In this document: in pieces, positions 50,014 to 60,476 of the stretch
Layout of the letters: each line of letters opens with the position of its first letter
Position numbering within the stretch: the stretch's first letter is position 1
Assembly (NCBI RefSeq): GCF_024707545.1
Contig: NZ_CP062229.1
Coordinates: forward strand, 2,895,501-2,959,500
Direction of reading: 5' to 3'
DNA: 64,000 nucleotides
Source of the DNA: Mesorhizobium onobrychidis
Lineage (GTDB): Bacteria; Pseudomonadota; Alphaproteobacteria; Rhizobiales; Rhizobiaceae
The notes under the pieces: generated by a model
The model's database searches: none
The model's input: only the letters and a program-made list of their open reading frames with translations
Told to the model about the DNA's origin: nothing
Position numbers and translations under genes: made by a program

Positions 50014-50681
50014 GTCCGTGCCCCCGCTAGGCCGAGCCAGCGCCCGGACAGCGCCGCCAGTCCCTTCAGCCCGTAATAGAGCAGCAGGTAGAAGGCGGCG
50101 ATGGTGATGAAACCTTCCGCCGGCATGAAGCGGTCGGAGGCGAGCAATTGCCCGGCGCGCGTCAGTTCGGCGACCGCGATCAGCGAAAGCAGAGCGGAAT
50201 CCTTGACCAGCACGATCGCCTGGCCGAGCAGCGGCGGGATCGTCACCTTGAACGCCTGCGGCAGGATGACCAGTCGCATGCGCTGGATATAGGTCATCCC
50301 CGAAGCGACGCCGGCCTCGACCTGGCCGCGCGGGATCGACAGGATGCCGGCGCGGATGATCTCGGCGACATAGGCGCCGCTGTTCAGCGACAAAGCGAGG
50401 ATGCCGACGACGAGCTCAGGCAGGATGATGCCGAGCCGCGGCAGGCCGAAATAGAGGAAATAAAGCTGCGCCAGCAAGGGCGTGGCGCGCACCGCGTCGA
50501 TATAGGCCTTGGCCGGCATGCGGAACAGCCGGCCGCGCTGCAGGTTCATCGCGGCGAGCACGATGCCGATGGCGAGCGCGCCGGCAAAGGCGAGGACAGA
50601 CAGCCACACGGTCGTGACGAGGCCCTGCCCAAACAGGGGCAGATATTCGACGATGGTGCGGAAGCTGAAATTTTCGAGCAT
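50010..50681 (-). CDS. Polar amino acid ABC transporter permease (first)
   Basis: A 223-residue HisQ-type permease: LFGQGLVTTVWLSVLAFAGA, YIDAVRATPLLAQLYFLYFG and the EAA loop EAGVASGMTYIQRMRLVILP. It starts 82 bases after the binding-protein gene and is coupled to the second permease. Confidence 0.92.
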   Translation of the reverse strand: MLENFSFRTIVEYLPLFGQGLVTTVWLSVLAFAGALAIGIVLAAMNLQRGRLFRMPAKAYIDAVRATPLLAQLYFLYFGLPRLGIILPELVVGILALSLNSGAYVAEIIRAGILSIPRGQVEAGVASGMTYIQRMRLVILPQAFKVTIPPLLGQAIVLVKDSALLSLIAVAELTRAGQLLASDRFMPAEGFITIAAFYLLLYYGLKGLAALSGRWLGLAGART

Positions 50682-50762
50682 CGCTGGAAGGGGTCCCTCG
50701 GGCGGTCAAGCGGCTTCGCGAAGCGCCGAGGCGCACGCGAAACCGCTCGGATCTACCGCTGC

Positions 50763-51551
50763 TTAGTGGTCTTTCTTCCAGTCGTCGGAATTGACCCAGT
50801 AGTCGAGGTTCTTCTGCAGGCGGCCATCGAGGCTGACCTGGTCGAGGAACAGGTTCATCCAGGTCAGCAGATCCTGCTCGTCATAGCGCGTGGCGAAGGC
50901 CAGCGGCTCCTTCGACAGCATGTCCGGCATGATGGTGAAGCTGCCGGCCGGGTAGGCGGTCGACTGGCCCTTGACCGCCGAGACGTCGTTGACGCCGCAA
51001 TCGGCCTGGCCGTTGTTGACGGCGTCGAGCAGCAGCGGGCCGCCACCCTTGTAGCTCTTGATGTCGGCGTCGGGGAAGGCCTTCGTGGCCTCTTTCTCGC
51101 CGGTGGCGCCGAGCAGCACGGCGATCTTGGTGCCCTTGGCCTTGCAGTCCTCGGTGGATTTGAACTTGCCGTCGGCCTTGGTGAAGACGGTGCTGCCGGT
51201 GTACATGTAAGGCTTGGTGAAGGCGACCTTCATCGCCCGCGCCAGCGTCGGCGTCATGTCGGCGACCAGAAGATCGGCCTTGCCCGACAGCAGCGCCGGG
51301 ATCAAGCCGTCCCAATCGAAATCCAAAAAGGTGATCTTCACGCCCATTTCCTTGGCCATCAGTTCGGCAAGCTCGACCGAACTGCCGGTGCGTTCGCCGG
51401 CGGCTCCGACCAGTGAGAAGGGAGGTCCCTGCGTCTGCACGGCAACGCGCAACTCGCCGCGCTTGGTGATCTCGTCGAGCGTTCCGGCACTGGCCGCGGC
51501 AGTGAGGCCGGCGAGCGCAAGGCCTGCGATGAAAAGCTTGGCAATCGTCAT
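50763..51551 (-). CDS. Amino acid-binding periplasmic protein
   Basis: ATG at 51551 follows AAGGAGG; the signal peptide MTIAKLFIAGLALAGLTAAASA ends near residue 22. The 262-residue family-3 binding protein shows LRVAVQTQGPPFSLVG, LSGKADLLVADMTPTLAR and a hinge region near GKFKSTEDCKAKGTKI. Two Cys (EDCKAK, ADCGVN) could form a disulfide. The ligand is probably an amino acid; lysine is suggested by the adjacent lysine-dehydrogenase-like gene. Confidence 0.9.
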   Translation of the reverse strand: MTIAKLFIAGLALAGLTAAASAGTLDEITKRGELRVAVQTQGPPFSLVGAAGERTGSSVELAELMAKEMGVKITFLDFDWDGLIPALLSGKADLLVADMTPTLARAMKVAFTKPYMYTGSTVFTKADGKFKSTEDCKAKGTKIAVLLGATGEKEATKAFPDADIKSYKGGGPLLLDAVNNGQADCGVNDVSAVKGQSTAYPAGSFTIMPDMLSKEPLAFATRYDEQDLLTWMNLFLDQVSLDGRLQKNLDYWVNSDDWKKDH

Positions 51552-51661
51552 TGGGCATTCCTCCTTGTTGTCGTTTGTTATTTCACTTTGTTGTTCCACC
51601 CCTTGGGGGTGCTTTTTGAGCGGCAGCGCCGTTGCCGGCGGCGACCACCGTTCGAAAACTT

Positions 51662-52825
51662 TCAGTCCCAGTCGATCGTTTCGGATACGCGTATACCGCG
51701 CCGGGCCAGCTCATCGAGAAAGCGGCCGTCTGGCACATGCAACAGTGGGTTGAGCAGGCCGGGCTCGGTGATTTCGCCCCGCGCCAGCATCTGCGCTACG
51801 ATGCTTGCGGGATAGCCGACGCCGAGGCTCATCCCGAACAGGCCGGATGCGAGGTCGCGTTCGATGATCAGGTCTGATGTCACCGTCTTGCGGCCGCCGC
51901 CTTGGGTGCCTGAGAAGACATTGCGCATCACGCAAAGGTCCTTCTCATCTGCGCCATATTGCAGTTGCGGGCCGAGCAGTCGGCCGAGAAATTCACGTGG
52001 GCTGGCGCCAACGCCAGGCACCTTGTCTTCGGATAGAAAGCCAAGCTCCTTCAGCGGCGCCCAGAACGCCGACCAGCCCGGCCAGCGCAGCGAGTAGCGG
52101 CCGGAGCGCTGCAGCCCCTTGGCGGCGGCAAGCATGCCGGCATAATGCGATGCATCGCCGTTCGGGAAGGCTTCCAGCCTGCCCAGCCCCGCGACCTCGA
52201 TCTCGTGGATAAAGCGATTTTCATGTTGCTGGCCGGCCGGCACATCGACCCGCTTGCCGTCCTCGACCAGCACGCTGTCGCGGTTCTGGCTCATCAGAAC
52301 CATGTCGAAGTTCCAGCTCACCTTGTAGCACAGCGGCTTGGCCATCGCCTTCGGCTCGGGGATACCGCCACAATAGGAATCGATCGCGGTGATGGCGTCG
52401 AACTGCCTTGCAGCGCGCGCGTAGAGCACGAGGTCGATTCCGGGGTCGAGCCCGCATTCGGTCACGATCGAGACGCCGGCCTCTTTCGCCGCCGGCGCAA
52501 GGTCGGCGATCGTCTTGCCGTAATTGGTGGTGACCAGCGGCGTGCGCGTCGCGATCGCGGCCTGCACCGCCTCGCGCATCAGCGGCTGCGGCAACAGGTC
52601 GATGGCGGCGTCGACACCCGTCAGCACCTCCGCCAATACTGGAGCGATTGCGCCTTCAGGCACGACGAAACGCACGCGGGCAAGATCGGTCAGGCCGCCA
52701 AGACGTGCTGCCCCATGCGGCGCTGTATCGACGCAGACGACTTCTTCGACGCCGGCGCTAGCGACGAGATCGGCGATCGCCGCCCGGCCTTGCAGGCCGA
52801 GGCCGCCGAGAACCGCGATCTTCAT
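51662..52825 (-). CDS. Saccharopine dehydrogenase-family enzyme, lysine 6-dehydrogenase-like
   Basis: ATG at 52825 follows AAAGGAAA. The 387-residue protein begins MKIAVLGGLGLQGRAAIADL with an NAD(P) loop, has TECGLDPGIDLVLYARAA and IDSYCGGIPEPKA, and ends RGIRVSETIDWD. The overall layout resembles lysine 6-dehydrogenases (LysDH) more than saccharopine dehydrogenase proper, which would make it oxidise lysine or a related diamino acid. Its ATG overlaps the stop of the Lrp gene (ATGA), and an amino acid importer follows. Substrate is inferred. Confidence 0.82.
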   Translation of the reverse strand: MKIAVLGGLGLQGRAAIADLVASAGVEEVVCVDTAPHGAARLGGLTDLARVRFVVPEGAIAPVLAEVLTGVDAAIDLLPQPLMREAVQAAIATRTPLVTTNYGKTIADLAPAAKEAGVSIVTECGLDPGIDLVLYARAARQFDAITAIDSYCGGIPEPKAMAKPLCYKVSWNFDMVLMSQNRDSVLVEDGKRVDVPAGQQHENRFIHEIEVAGLGRLEAFPNGDASHYAGMLAAAKGLQRSGRYSLRWPGWSAFWAPLKELGFLSEDKVPGVGASPREFLGRLLGPQLQYGADEKDLCVMRNVFSGTQGGGRKTVTSDLIIERDLASGLFGMSLGVGYPASIVAQMLARGEITEPGLLNPLLHVPDGRFLDELARRGIRVSETIDWD

Positions 52826-53343
52826 GGCATTTCCTTTCGGCCAGTTTCGTCGCGCTTGGTCTCGTCCGACCAGCAGCCTTCCGGCAGGCTGACCCATTTG
52901 TTGCAGGAGGCCATGACGACGAACGTCTCGCTGCGCACGACTTCGCCCGGTTCGCCCGCGCCGGGAATCAGCTCGCTGGTGACGCGGTAGAGATCGGCGA
53001 CATCGCCGGCCACCGTCACGTCGACGATGATGTCGAAGCGTCCGGTGACGACGGAGGCCGAGTTCACGAAAGGCAGTTCGGCGATGCGCTGCGCCAGTTC
53101 CCGAGCCCGGCCTCGGCCCTGCGCATTGATGCCGACGATCGCCGAGATCAATTCTGGGCGCTCGGTCAGGTTGAGCAGCCCGACGATCTTGAGCAGGTTG
53201 CGGTCAAGCAGGTTGCGTAGCCGCATGCGCACCGTCGGGACGGAGACGCCCATCTTCTCGGCGAGCCGATTGACGCCAAGCTGCGCATCCTGCGACAGCA
53301 GCTTGACAAGTCGCCGGTCGGTCTGATCGAGATGTTCCCGCAA
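52822..53343 (-). CDS. Lrp/AsnC-family regulator
   Basis: TTG at 53343 is the best start (MREHLDQTDRRLVKLLSQDA); no ATG precedes the winged helix. The 173-residue protein has LGVNRLAEKMGVSVPTVRMR and a RAM domain with VVTGRFDIIVDVTVAGDVAD. It is first in an operon with the lysine-dehydrogenase-like enzyme and ABC importer and probably senses their amino acid. The C-terminal tail SDETKRDETGRKEMP is charged and longer than usual. Confidence 0.88.
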   Translation of the reverse strand: MREHLDQTDRRLVKLLSQDAQLGVNRLAEKMGVSVPTVRMRLRNLLDRNLLKIVGLLNLTERPELISAIVGINAQGRGRARELAQRIAELPFVNSASVVTGRFDIIVDVTVAGDVADLYRVTSELIPGAGEPGEVVRSETFVVMASCNKWVSLPEGCWSDETKRDETGRKEMP

Positions 53344-53522
53344 ACACTCAAGCTTTCATAAATGAAAAGAAATGATGGAGTTTTCTTTCTGATATGAAAA
53401 TAGCTTAGGGTGTTTCTTTTGAAATCGCAAGAGCGTTCGGCCGTCTGTCAACAGGGCCGGACGGTGTATCTCGGAAGACGGGAGGGTTTTGCCGGTGCCG
53501 TAGCCGACCGAGGGCATGCCGA

Positions 53523-54446
53523 CTAACGCGGTTTCTCGATCCCCGGAATGCCGCCAATCCGCTCGGCGAGAAAAACGACCAGCAGCCGGACCCTGGCAAT
53601 GCCCGCGCGCTCCGGGACGATCAGCATGCTCAGCGGTACGGGAGGCGGGGTGTAGTCCGGCAGGATCACTTCCAGCCGGCCGGCGGCGAGGAGATCGTCG
53701 ACAAGCCAGTGATGGGCAGGTGCGATGCCGCGCCCGGCGACGAGCGCTTCGCGCGCGGCAAGCCCATGGTCGATCCGAAATCGGCCGCCAAAAGGCACCG
53801 CATGGCGTTCGCCGCCCGGCCCCTGCAGGGCGAGCGTGTCGCTTCCTGCGATGTTCGACATCCGGATGCCTTCATGGCCAGGCAGGTCCTGCGGGACAGC
53901 CGGTCTGCCCCGCGCCGCCAGATAGGCTGGTGCTGCCACCAGCAAACGCCGGGACTGGCCTAGCGCCCGCAGTTTCATCGAGCTGTCGGTGAGCGGACCG
54001 AGGCGAAGCGCGATGTCGACGCCCTCCCGCACGAGGTTGATGCGCTCGTCGGTGAGGCTGAGATCGATCCCGATGTCGGGATAGCGGTCCTGAAAGGCGA
54101 AGATCAGCCGGCTGATGTGCAAGACCCCGAGCGCCGCAGTGCAGGATATCCGGATCGTGCCGGCCGACGCGCCGCGGGTGCCCCGCGCTTCATCGCCGGC
54201 CTGCTCAACGAGGCGCAGGATTTGGACGGCGTCGGCATAGTAACGGCTGCCTTCATCGGTCATCATGACACGCCGGGTGGTCCTGCTGAGCAAGGCCACG
54301 CCGACGGCCTCCTCGAGCTCGCGCAGATGCCGTGTGACCGTCGACTGCCCAATTCCGAGTTCGCGCGCCACCGCCGAGAGGCTGCCGCGCTCGGCGACGC
54401 GAACGAAGGTGCGCATGCGCTCGAGTGTGACGTCAGACCTATCCAT
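53523..54446 (-). CDS. LysR-family regulator
   Basis: A 307-residue LysR protein: winged helix (ERMRTFVRVAERGSLSAVAR, LGIGQSTVTRHLRELEEAVG) and a periplasmic-binding-like effector domain with GTIRISCTAALGVLHISRLI. It is divergent from a quinone reductase gene, with 92 bases between them, the usual arrangement for a LysR regulator and its target. A GCATAATCTTATGC dyad lies seven bases before its start. Confidence 0.9.
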   Translation of the reverse strand: MDRSDVTLERMRTFVRVAERGSLSAVARELGIGQSTVTRHLRELEEAVGVALLSRTTRRVMMTDEGSRYYADAVQILRLVEQAGDEARGTRGASAGTIRISCTAALGVLHISRLIFAFQDRYPDIGIDLSLTDERINLVREGVDIALRLGPLTDSSMKLRALGQSRRLLVAAPAYLAARGRPAVPQDLPGHEGIRMSNIAGSDTLALQGPGGERHAVPFGGRFRIDHGLAAREALVAGRGIAPAHHWLVDDLLAAGRLEVILPDYTPPPVPLSMLIVPERAGIARVRLLVVFLAERIGGIPGIEKPR

Positions 54447-54452
54447 TATTCG

Positions 54453-54466
54453 GCATAATCTTATGC
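54453..54466. promoter_or_regulatory. Dyad in the lysR-quinone reductase gap
   Basis: GCATAA-TC-TTATGC is a perfect inverted repeat adjacent to the lysR start. It is a candidate recognition site for LysR autoregulation or a core promoter element. Confidence 0.5.
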
Positions 54467-54538
54467 ATTGCTCAGATGTAGCGGATCATCCCGGGGCTGG
54501 CTACCTTCAGCGCCATCATCCTTCTTCGGAGTTGACCC

Positions 54539-55369
54539 ATGAAAGTCCTGCTTGTTTTTGCTCATCCTGAACCGCGTTCGCTCAACGGCGCACTGCGTGA
54601 TGTCGCCATCAGGGAACTCGAGACCCAGGGCCACGAGGTGCGGGTGTCGGACCTTTACGCCGATGGCTGGAAAGCCGAGGTGGACCGCGCCGACTTTCCG
54701 TCGTGGCAGCCAGAAGCACGCTTCCTGCCGGCTGGGGCATCAAAAAAAGCTTTTTCGACCAACACGCTAACCGAAGATGTTAAAGCAGAGATCGACAAGT
54801 TGCTGTGGGCCGACACGCTGATCCTCCAGTTCCCGCTGTGGTGGTACGCCATGCCGGCGATCCTCAAGGGCTGGGCCGACCGGGTGTACGCCTACGGCTT
54901 CGCCTATGGCGTCGGCGAGCACAGCGACAAGCGATGGGGCGACCGCTTTGGTGAGGGAACGCTCGCCGGCAAGCGCGCGATGCTGATCGTGACCACCGGC
55001 GGCTGGGAGGAGCATTACTCCGCCCGAGGCGTCAACGGCCCGATCGACGACCTGCTGTTTCCGATCAATCACGGGATCCTCTACTATCCGGGCTACGACG
55101 TGCTGCCGCCGTTCGTGGTCTATAGAGTGGATCGTTTCGGGGAGGCCGATTTCGAGCCCGTCGCGGAGCGGCTGCGCGAAAGGATGCGGACGCTCGAGAC
55201 AATCCGGCCGATTCCCTATCGGCAGCAGAATGGCGGTGACTACCACATCCCGAGCATGCAGCTCCGCCCCGAACTGGGCGATCCGGGCGCGACGGGCTTC
55301 GCGCTTCACGAGGATCGCGCCGGCGCCAAGTCGGTGACGCCACGTTCGACTTTGCGGGACGTGGCCTGA
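54539..55369 (+). CDS. Flavodoxin-fold NAD(P)H quinone reductase
   Basis: A 276-residue protein: MKVLLVFAHPEPRSLNGALR matches the FMN/FAD phosphate-binding start of the NQO1/MdaB family, LILQFPLWWYAMPAILKGWA is the flavin ring loop and TTGGWEEHYS the following loop. It would reduce quinones with NAD(P)H in two-electron steps. The C-terminal 40 residues are extended. It is divergent from lysR, which probably controls it. Confidence 0.9.
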   Translation: MKVLLVFAHPEPRSLNGALRDVAIRELETQGHEVRVSDLYADGWKAEVDRADFPSWQPEARFLPAGASKKAFSTNTLTEDVKAEIDKLLWADTLILQFPLWWYAMPAILKGWADRVYAYGFAYGVGEHSDKRWGDRFGEGTLAGKRAMLIVTTGGWEEHYSARGVNGPIDDLLFPINHGILYYPGYDVLPPFVVYRVDRFGEADFEPVAERLRERMRTLETIRPIPYRQQNGGDYHIPSMQLRPELGDPGATGFALHEDRAGAKSVTPRSTLRDVA

Positions 55370-55418
55370 CGCAGGATCCCGAAAGATCGGGCAAGGCGCC
55401 CGAAACCTATGGGATGAA

Positions 55419-56144
55419 TCAGCGACTGGCCCGGAGAATCGCCACCGCAGCAGCCGTCAGTGCGGCATTGCCCCATGCCGTAGTGCCGTCCGGAAGCGCC
55501 TTGCCGTCTTCCAGCCCGACGCGCGTCGACCAGTTGCGCTCCGCCGCCCTGCGCACGAACGGCCACACTGTGGCGTCGGCGCCGTGCAGCAATATGGCGC
55601 GACGCACCCCGGCGTGGTCGAGCACCGCCGCGATGCCGTCGCAGACCTCCAGCGCCGCGTCCAGCTCCTGCTCGGAAATCTCGATCAGGATGCGCAGCAC
55701 CTGGCTGCCGCGGTCGAGGCGGACCAGGCGCTCGGCATCAGTGACGGAGGCGAGCCCGGCCTCGATGCCGACGCCGCGCTGCCGCAGCCGCTCCATGACC
55801 TCGGGCGCGGCATCCTCGCTCAGATTGACCGACGCGTAGTCGGGCAGCTCGCCCCAGCCGGCGATCGCCGCCAGCGTCCGCTCGTCGTCGTTCTCGATCC
55901 AGGTGCCGGTCGACACGCCGATCAGCGTTCCCGGGCAGGCGCGCCGGAGCGCCAGCACGGTCGGGTTCATCGCGTCAGGTGCGAGGCTTTCGCGGCCATC
56001 GAGCCCGCGTGCATGGACGTGCAGCTCGGCGGCACCGGCAGCCACGCAGGCGGCGCCGACCCGCGCCATGGCTTCCGCGTTAAGCGGCAGTTGCGGGTGG
56101 AAATCGGCGCTGCGCGCGCCATTGATGCAGGTCTGGACAATCAT
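55419..56144 (-). CDS. BKACE-family (beta-keto acid cleavage, DUF849) enzyme, short form
   Basis: A 241-residue TIM-barrel protein: IVQTCINGARSADFHPQLPL, AAELHVHARGLDGRESL with metal-binding HVH, GVSTGTWIENDDER and the C-terminal GLEDGKALPDGTTAWGNAAL. BKACE enzymes cleave beta-keto acids with acetyl-CoA. Typical members are 270-310 residues, so this is a shorter form. It converges on the quinone reductase gene. Substrate unknown. A C-terminal remnant of a relative lies at 45455-45600. Confidence 0.85.
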   Translation of the reverse strand: MIVQTCINGARSADFHPQLPLNAEAMARVGAACVAAGAAELHVHARGLDGRESLAPDAMNPTVLALRRACPGTLIGVSTGTWIENDDERTLAAIAGWGELPDYASVNLSEDAAPEVMERLRQRGVGIEAGLASVTDAERLVRLDRGSQVLRILIEISEQELDAALEVCDGIAAVLDHAGVRRAILLHGADATVWPFVRRAAERNWSTRVGLEDGKALPDGTTAWGNAALTAAAVAILRASR

Positions 56145-56279
56145 GGACGTGCGCCCGGTTGCGGTTGCTCAGTCTAGCGCAGGGCCGCGAAGATCGGAAA
56201 CTCCTCCGGGATGCATTCCTTACAGATGGCCTTACAGATGAGCGCGGTCCGGCCTGAATTAGTTTGGCAGGGTTGGGCT

Positions 56280-58862
56280 CTAAGGCCGCATGCCGAGTTC
56301 GCGCAGGGCAAGCCTGGCAGCACGGTATTCGTCGAAATTCCTAGGGCAAGTGCCGACCGCGATCTTGTAAAGCCGCAAGGCTTCATCGTCGTGTCCCTGA
56401 AGCCGATTGAGTTCGGCAGTATAGAAATTGGCCTCACATACTTGTCCAGTTTTCGTGGTCACATCCAAGTCATCGGCAGCCGCCAGCACCGCGGCTGGCG
56501 TCTGTTCCCCAAGCAGCATGTGAACCACCGGCGCTGGCCATTTCGTCATGTCGAGCTTGCTTGCCGCTTCCCGCAAATAGCCCGCCATGGCATTGCCCGT
56601 TTGGCCATATCAAGCCAGATCGCAACATAGATATCATCGGGCTCGAGCTTTGCTGCCTGCTCGAAATCGGCTTGTGCCTTGGCAAGCCCGCCGGAATAGA
56701 AATTGAGAATACCTCGACCCAAGTAGCCGTAGACATATTTGGGATTAAGGCGGATCACCGTGCTGTATTCGGCAATGGCCCGGGCATTGTCACCCTTGGC
56801 AGCCCAAATCAGTCCTCGATTCTTGTACGCATCGATGTTTTTGGGATCGAGACTGATCGCCTGGTTGTAATCGATCATGGCGCGATCGTCGTCGCCCTTG
56901 GCGGACCACGCCATGCCTCGATTGTAATGAGCATGGGCGTTTTTCGAATCGAGGCTGATAGCCTGATCGAAGTCGGCCATTGCGCGGTCGACGTGACCCA
57001 TGCGTCTCCAGGCCAGTCCTCGATTGCTGTAAGCGTCGGCCTGTTTCGGATCGAGGTCGATTGCCTTGTCGTATTCGGCGATAGCGCGCTCAGTTTCGCC
57101 CTTGCTGAACCAGACGAGGCCTCGACCGTTGTGGGCTCCAGCATGTTTCGGATCGAGCCTGATCGCCTTGTCGTAATCGACCAGGGCCTGGTCGAAATCG
57201 CGCTTGTGCATACGGGCCAAGCCTCGATTCACATAGGCGTCGATCTGCTTCGGCTCGATGCGTATGGCCTGATCGAAATCGGTGATTGCGCCGTCATAGT
57301 AGCCTTTGCTTAGCAAGGCAGCGCCCCGGCTGTTGTAGGCGTCCGCGTATTTCGCATCGGCGCCGATCGCGTGATCGTAGTCGGCGATCGCCGCGGTCAT
57401 AGTCGCCCTTCGCGGCTCGCATCAGGCCTCGATTCCGGTAAGCGTATGCGTATTTCGGGTCGAGGCCGATCGCTTGAGAAAAATCAGCGATCGCTCGGTC
57501 GCCGTCGCCCTTGTGTGACCAGGACATACCTCGGTTGTTGTAGAAGATTGGCTCCCTCGGATTGATGCTGATCGCCCGGTCAAAATCGGCAATGGCGAGG
57601 TCGTATTGCTCCTTGTTGTACAAGGCCAAGCCGCGGTTGCTGTAGATCTTGGCATTAGTCGGATCGAGCCGAATTGCTTGGCTGTAGTCGGCAACGGCGC
57701 GGTCGTTGTCGCCCGTTGCTGTCCAGGTGTTGCCTCTGTTGTAGTAGGCATCGCCAAATTTCGGATCGAGCCTGATCGCTTCGTTATAGTCGGCGATGGC
57801 ACGGCCATTGTCGCCCTTATTGGCCCACGCCAGACCTCGGTTGGAATAGAAGATGGCATTTTTCGGATCGAGGCTGATCGCCTGGTTGTAGTCTGTAATG
57901 GCGCGGTCGTGCTCGCCCTTCTCAATTAACAGCAGTCCTCGGTTGTTGTAGGCGTTTACGAATTTCGGATCGAGCGTGATTGCCTGTTCATAGTCGGCGA
58001 AGGCGCCGTCACTGTCATTTACGCTGGCTCGAGCTACGCCTCGCCCATAATAGGCTTCGGCCTGCTTCGGATCATTGCTGATCGCTTCGTCATAGTCGGC
58101 GATTGCCTGTTGATAGTCGCCCTTGTAGGCCCTAGCAGCGCCTCGATTCGTATAGGCATATTCGGTTTTGGGATTGAGGCTGATCGCTTGGCTATAGTCG
58201 GCGATGGCGCGGTCGTAATCGCCTTTGTGTGTCCAGGCCACCCCTCGACCATTGTAGGCGTCGCCCTGTTTCGCATCGAGGCTGATCGCCTGGTCGAAAT
58301 CGGCGATGGCACGATCAAAATCGTTTTTGCGTGTCGAGGCGAGACCCCGATTGGCATAGGCTTGGGCGTTTTTGGGCTCGAGGCGGATCGCCTGATCGAA
58401 GTCAGCGATGGCACGAATATCATCCCCGTGGTATGCCCAGTTCAAGCCACGGCTGTTATAATATTTGCTGACGCTGGGAGCGAGGCCGATTGCCCGGTTG
58501 TAATCCGCGATGGCGTGGCTGAAATCGTGTTTGTTCGACCAGGTGACACCCCGGTAAAAGTAGTATTCGGCATTGTTCGGATTGAGGTCGAGCGCCTTGT
58601 CGAAATCGACAATGGCACGGTCATAGTCCGCCTTTACGCCCCAGCTATTGCCGCGCAGGAAATAGGCGGTGCTAAGCTTGTCGGCGGGTCCACTCCCGCT
58701 CTCGATGATCTGCGTGCAGGCCTCGATTTGCCGGATGGTCCCGACGGCTTGACCAACGCAGTCCGCAAAATTTTGGTCAACCGGGGCACAAGATGCCATT
58801 GCCAGCAAGACGATAACGCCCGTCAGTGCCCGCCAGAAAAAACTATGCCGTTCTCGAAACAT
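56280..58862 (-). pseudogene. Large TPR lipoprotein gene broken by two frameshifts
   Basis: The start MFRERHSFFWRALTGVIVLL AMASC gives a lipoprotein signal (Cys25). About 20 consecutive 34-residue TPR units (consensus A-Y-x-N-R-G-x-A, then G-D-x-D-R-A-I-A-D-Y) follow. The frame breaks near 57391, where one extra base turns the expected CGCGCG into CGCGGCG, and the protein continues in another frame to 56546. A second break near 56582 separates the C-terminal domain (LREAASKLDMTKWPAPVVHM, GQVCEANFYTAELNRLQG) ending at 56280. Repaired, it would be about 860 residues. Either a pseudogene or errors in repetitive sequence. An outer-membrane or periplasmic scaffold is the family norm. Confidence 0.8.
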
Positions 58863-59107
58863 GCGCCCACCCCCGCCAGCCTATGGGTCATCATCTCATG
58901 GAAATGGCAAATGGATATTTACTTATCGCAGGAAGGCTTGAGCCAATCGAAGGTGCGGCGAAGCCTCGCGTCCCGTTCCACGCCAAATCCGCTTTTGGCA
59001 GGAAACGGTTGGTTGCGCGCGCTGTTTCACCCATATGACGGCCACACCGTCGGCGTCATCTTCCACGACGCGAAGTAGCCGAGCCGCTCGGCCGAGGCGC
59101 CGGCCCC

Positions 59108-60463
59108 TTATCTGGAAAACTCGCTGCGCACGATGCCGTGGCGCTGGAGCTTGTCGTAGAAGGTCTTGCGCGGAATCCCCAGCGCTTCGATCGTGCGCCT
59201 GACATCGCCCTCGTTGCGGCCAAGCGTCTCGCGGATGATGTCGGCCTCGTAGCGCTCCAGCCGCTCCGGCAGCTTCATGGCGGCATCCGGCTGGGTTGGG
59301 GCAGGGGATGGCGCTCCGGCACCTTCCTCCAATCCAAGCACAAACCGCTCGGCGAAATGCGCGAGTTCGCGCACATTGCCCGGCCAGTCATGCTCCCTGA
59401 GATGGCGGTGCACCGAGGCCGGCACCGCCGGCACCGGGCGCCGGAAGCGGGCGGCGGCGCGCTCGGCGAAATAGAAGAACAGCAGGGCGACGTCGTCGCG
59501 GCGCTCGCGCAGCGGCGGGATGGAGATCGTCACCACGTTGAGCCGGTAGTAGAGGTCCTCGCGGAACGTGCCGCGCTGGTGCGGGTCGCCGAGATCGACC
59601 TTGGCGGCCGCAACGACGCGCAGGTCGACGGGTCGCATTTCGTTGGTGCCGAGCGGCGTGACCTCGCGCATCTCCAGCACGCGCAGCATCTGCACCTGTG
59701 TCGAGACCGGCATGCTTTCGATCTCGTCGAGGAACAGCGTGCCGCCGCTGGCATGTTCGATGCGGCCGATCCGCTTCTTCTGCGCGCCGGTGAAGGCGCC
59801 CGCCTCATGGCCGAACAATTCGCTCTCGATGACCGTCTCCGGCAGCGTGCCGCAATTCAGCGCGACGAAATTGCCCTTGGCGCGGCGGCTCCAGCGATGC
59901 AGAAGGCTGGCCACCACCTCCTTGCCGGAACCGGTTTCGCCGGTCACCAGCACGTCGACATCGGTGTCGGCGATCTGGCGCAGCGTGCGGCGCAGCCTTT
60001 CCATTGCCGGCGTCTGGCCGATCAGCGGCAGGCCGTCCTGCGCCTCTCCGGCCGCCTCGCGCAAGGCGCGGTTTTCCATGACCAGGCCGCGCTTTTCCGC
60101 GGCGCGGCGCACGCTCTGCACCAGCCGGTCGGCGGCGAAGGGTTTTGTGATGAAGTCATAGGCGCCGTCCTTGATCGCCTTGACCGCCATCGCAATGTCG
60201 CCATGCCCGGTGACGAGGATGACCGGAATGTCCGCGTCCAGCCGCAGGATGCGGTCGAAAAGTTGTAAGCCGTCGATCTGAGGCATCCGGATATCCGACA
60301 CCACCACGCCGGCAAAACCGGCGTCGAGCCTGGCCAGCGCCTCGGCCGCCACCGAAAAAGCCAATACCGAAAAGCCGGCAAGCTCAAGCGTCTGCGCGGT
60401 GGCCTTGAGAAGGTCGCTGTCGTCATCGATCAGGATGACCGGCGCTGCGTCGTCGTTCGTCAT
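59108..60463 (-). CDS. dctD: C4-dicarboxylate response regulator, sigma-54 activator DctD
   Basis: A 451-residue NtrC-type protein: receiver with DDD and phospho-acceptor Asp57 in VVVSDIRMP and Lys107 in ITKPF; AAA+ domain with Walker A GETGSGKE (175-182) and the sigma-54 loop GAFTGA (222-227); Fis-type helix-turn-helix at the end ([20 protein letters not shown]). It is phosphorylated by DctB and activates dctA. It begins 13 bases after dctB ends. The DctD UAS and -24/-12 promoter lie before dctA. Confidence 0.93.
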   Translation of the reverse strand: MTNDDAAPVILIDDDSDLLKATAQTLELAGFSVLAFSVAAEALARLDAGFAGVVVSDIRMPQIDGLQLFDRILRLDADIPVILVTGHGDIAMAVKAIKDGAYDFITKPFAADRLVQSVRRAAEKRGLVMENRALREAAGEAQDGLPLIGQTPAMERLRRTLRQIADTDVDVLVTGETGSGKEVVASLLHRWSRRAKGNFVALNCGTLPETVIESELFGHEAGAFTGAQKKRIGRIEHASGGTLFLDEIESMPVSTQVQMLRVLEMREVTPLGTNEMRPVDLRVVAAAKVDLGDPHQRGTFREDLYYRLNVVTISIPPLRERRDDVALLFFYFAERAAARFRRPVPAVPASVHRHLREHDWPGNVRELAHFAERFVLGLEEGAGAPSPAPTQPDAAMKLPERLERYEADIIRETLGRNEGDVRRTIEALGIPRKTFYDKLQRHGIVRSEFSR

Positions 60464-60476
60464 GCTGCCTTGGCCA

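Noticed and set aside
56600..58700. Regular spacing of about 102 bp similar to a DNA repeat array
   Set aside because: It is the codon-level trace of 34-residue TPR units; the DNA is diverged.
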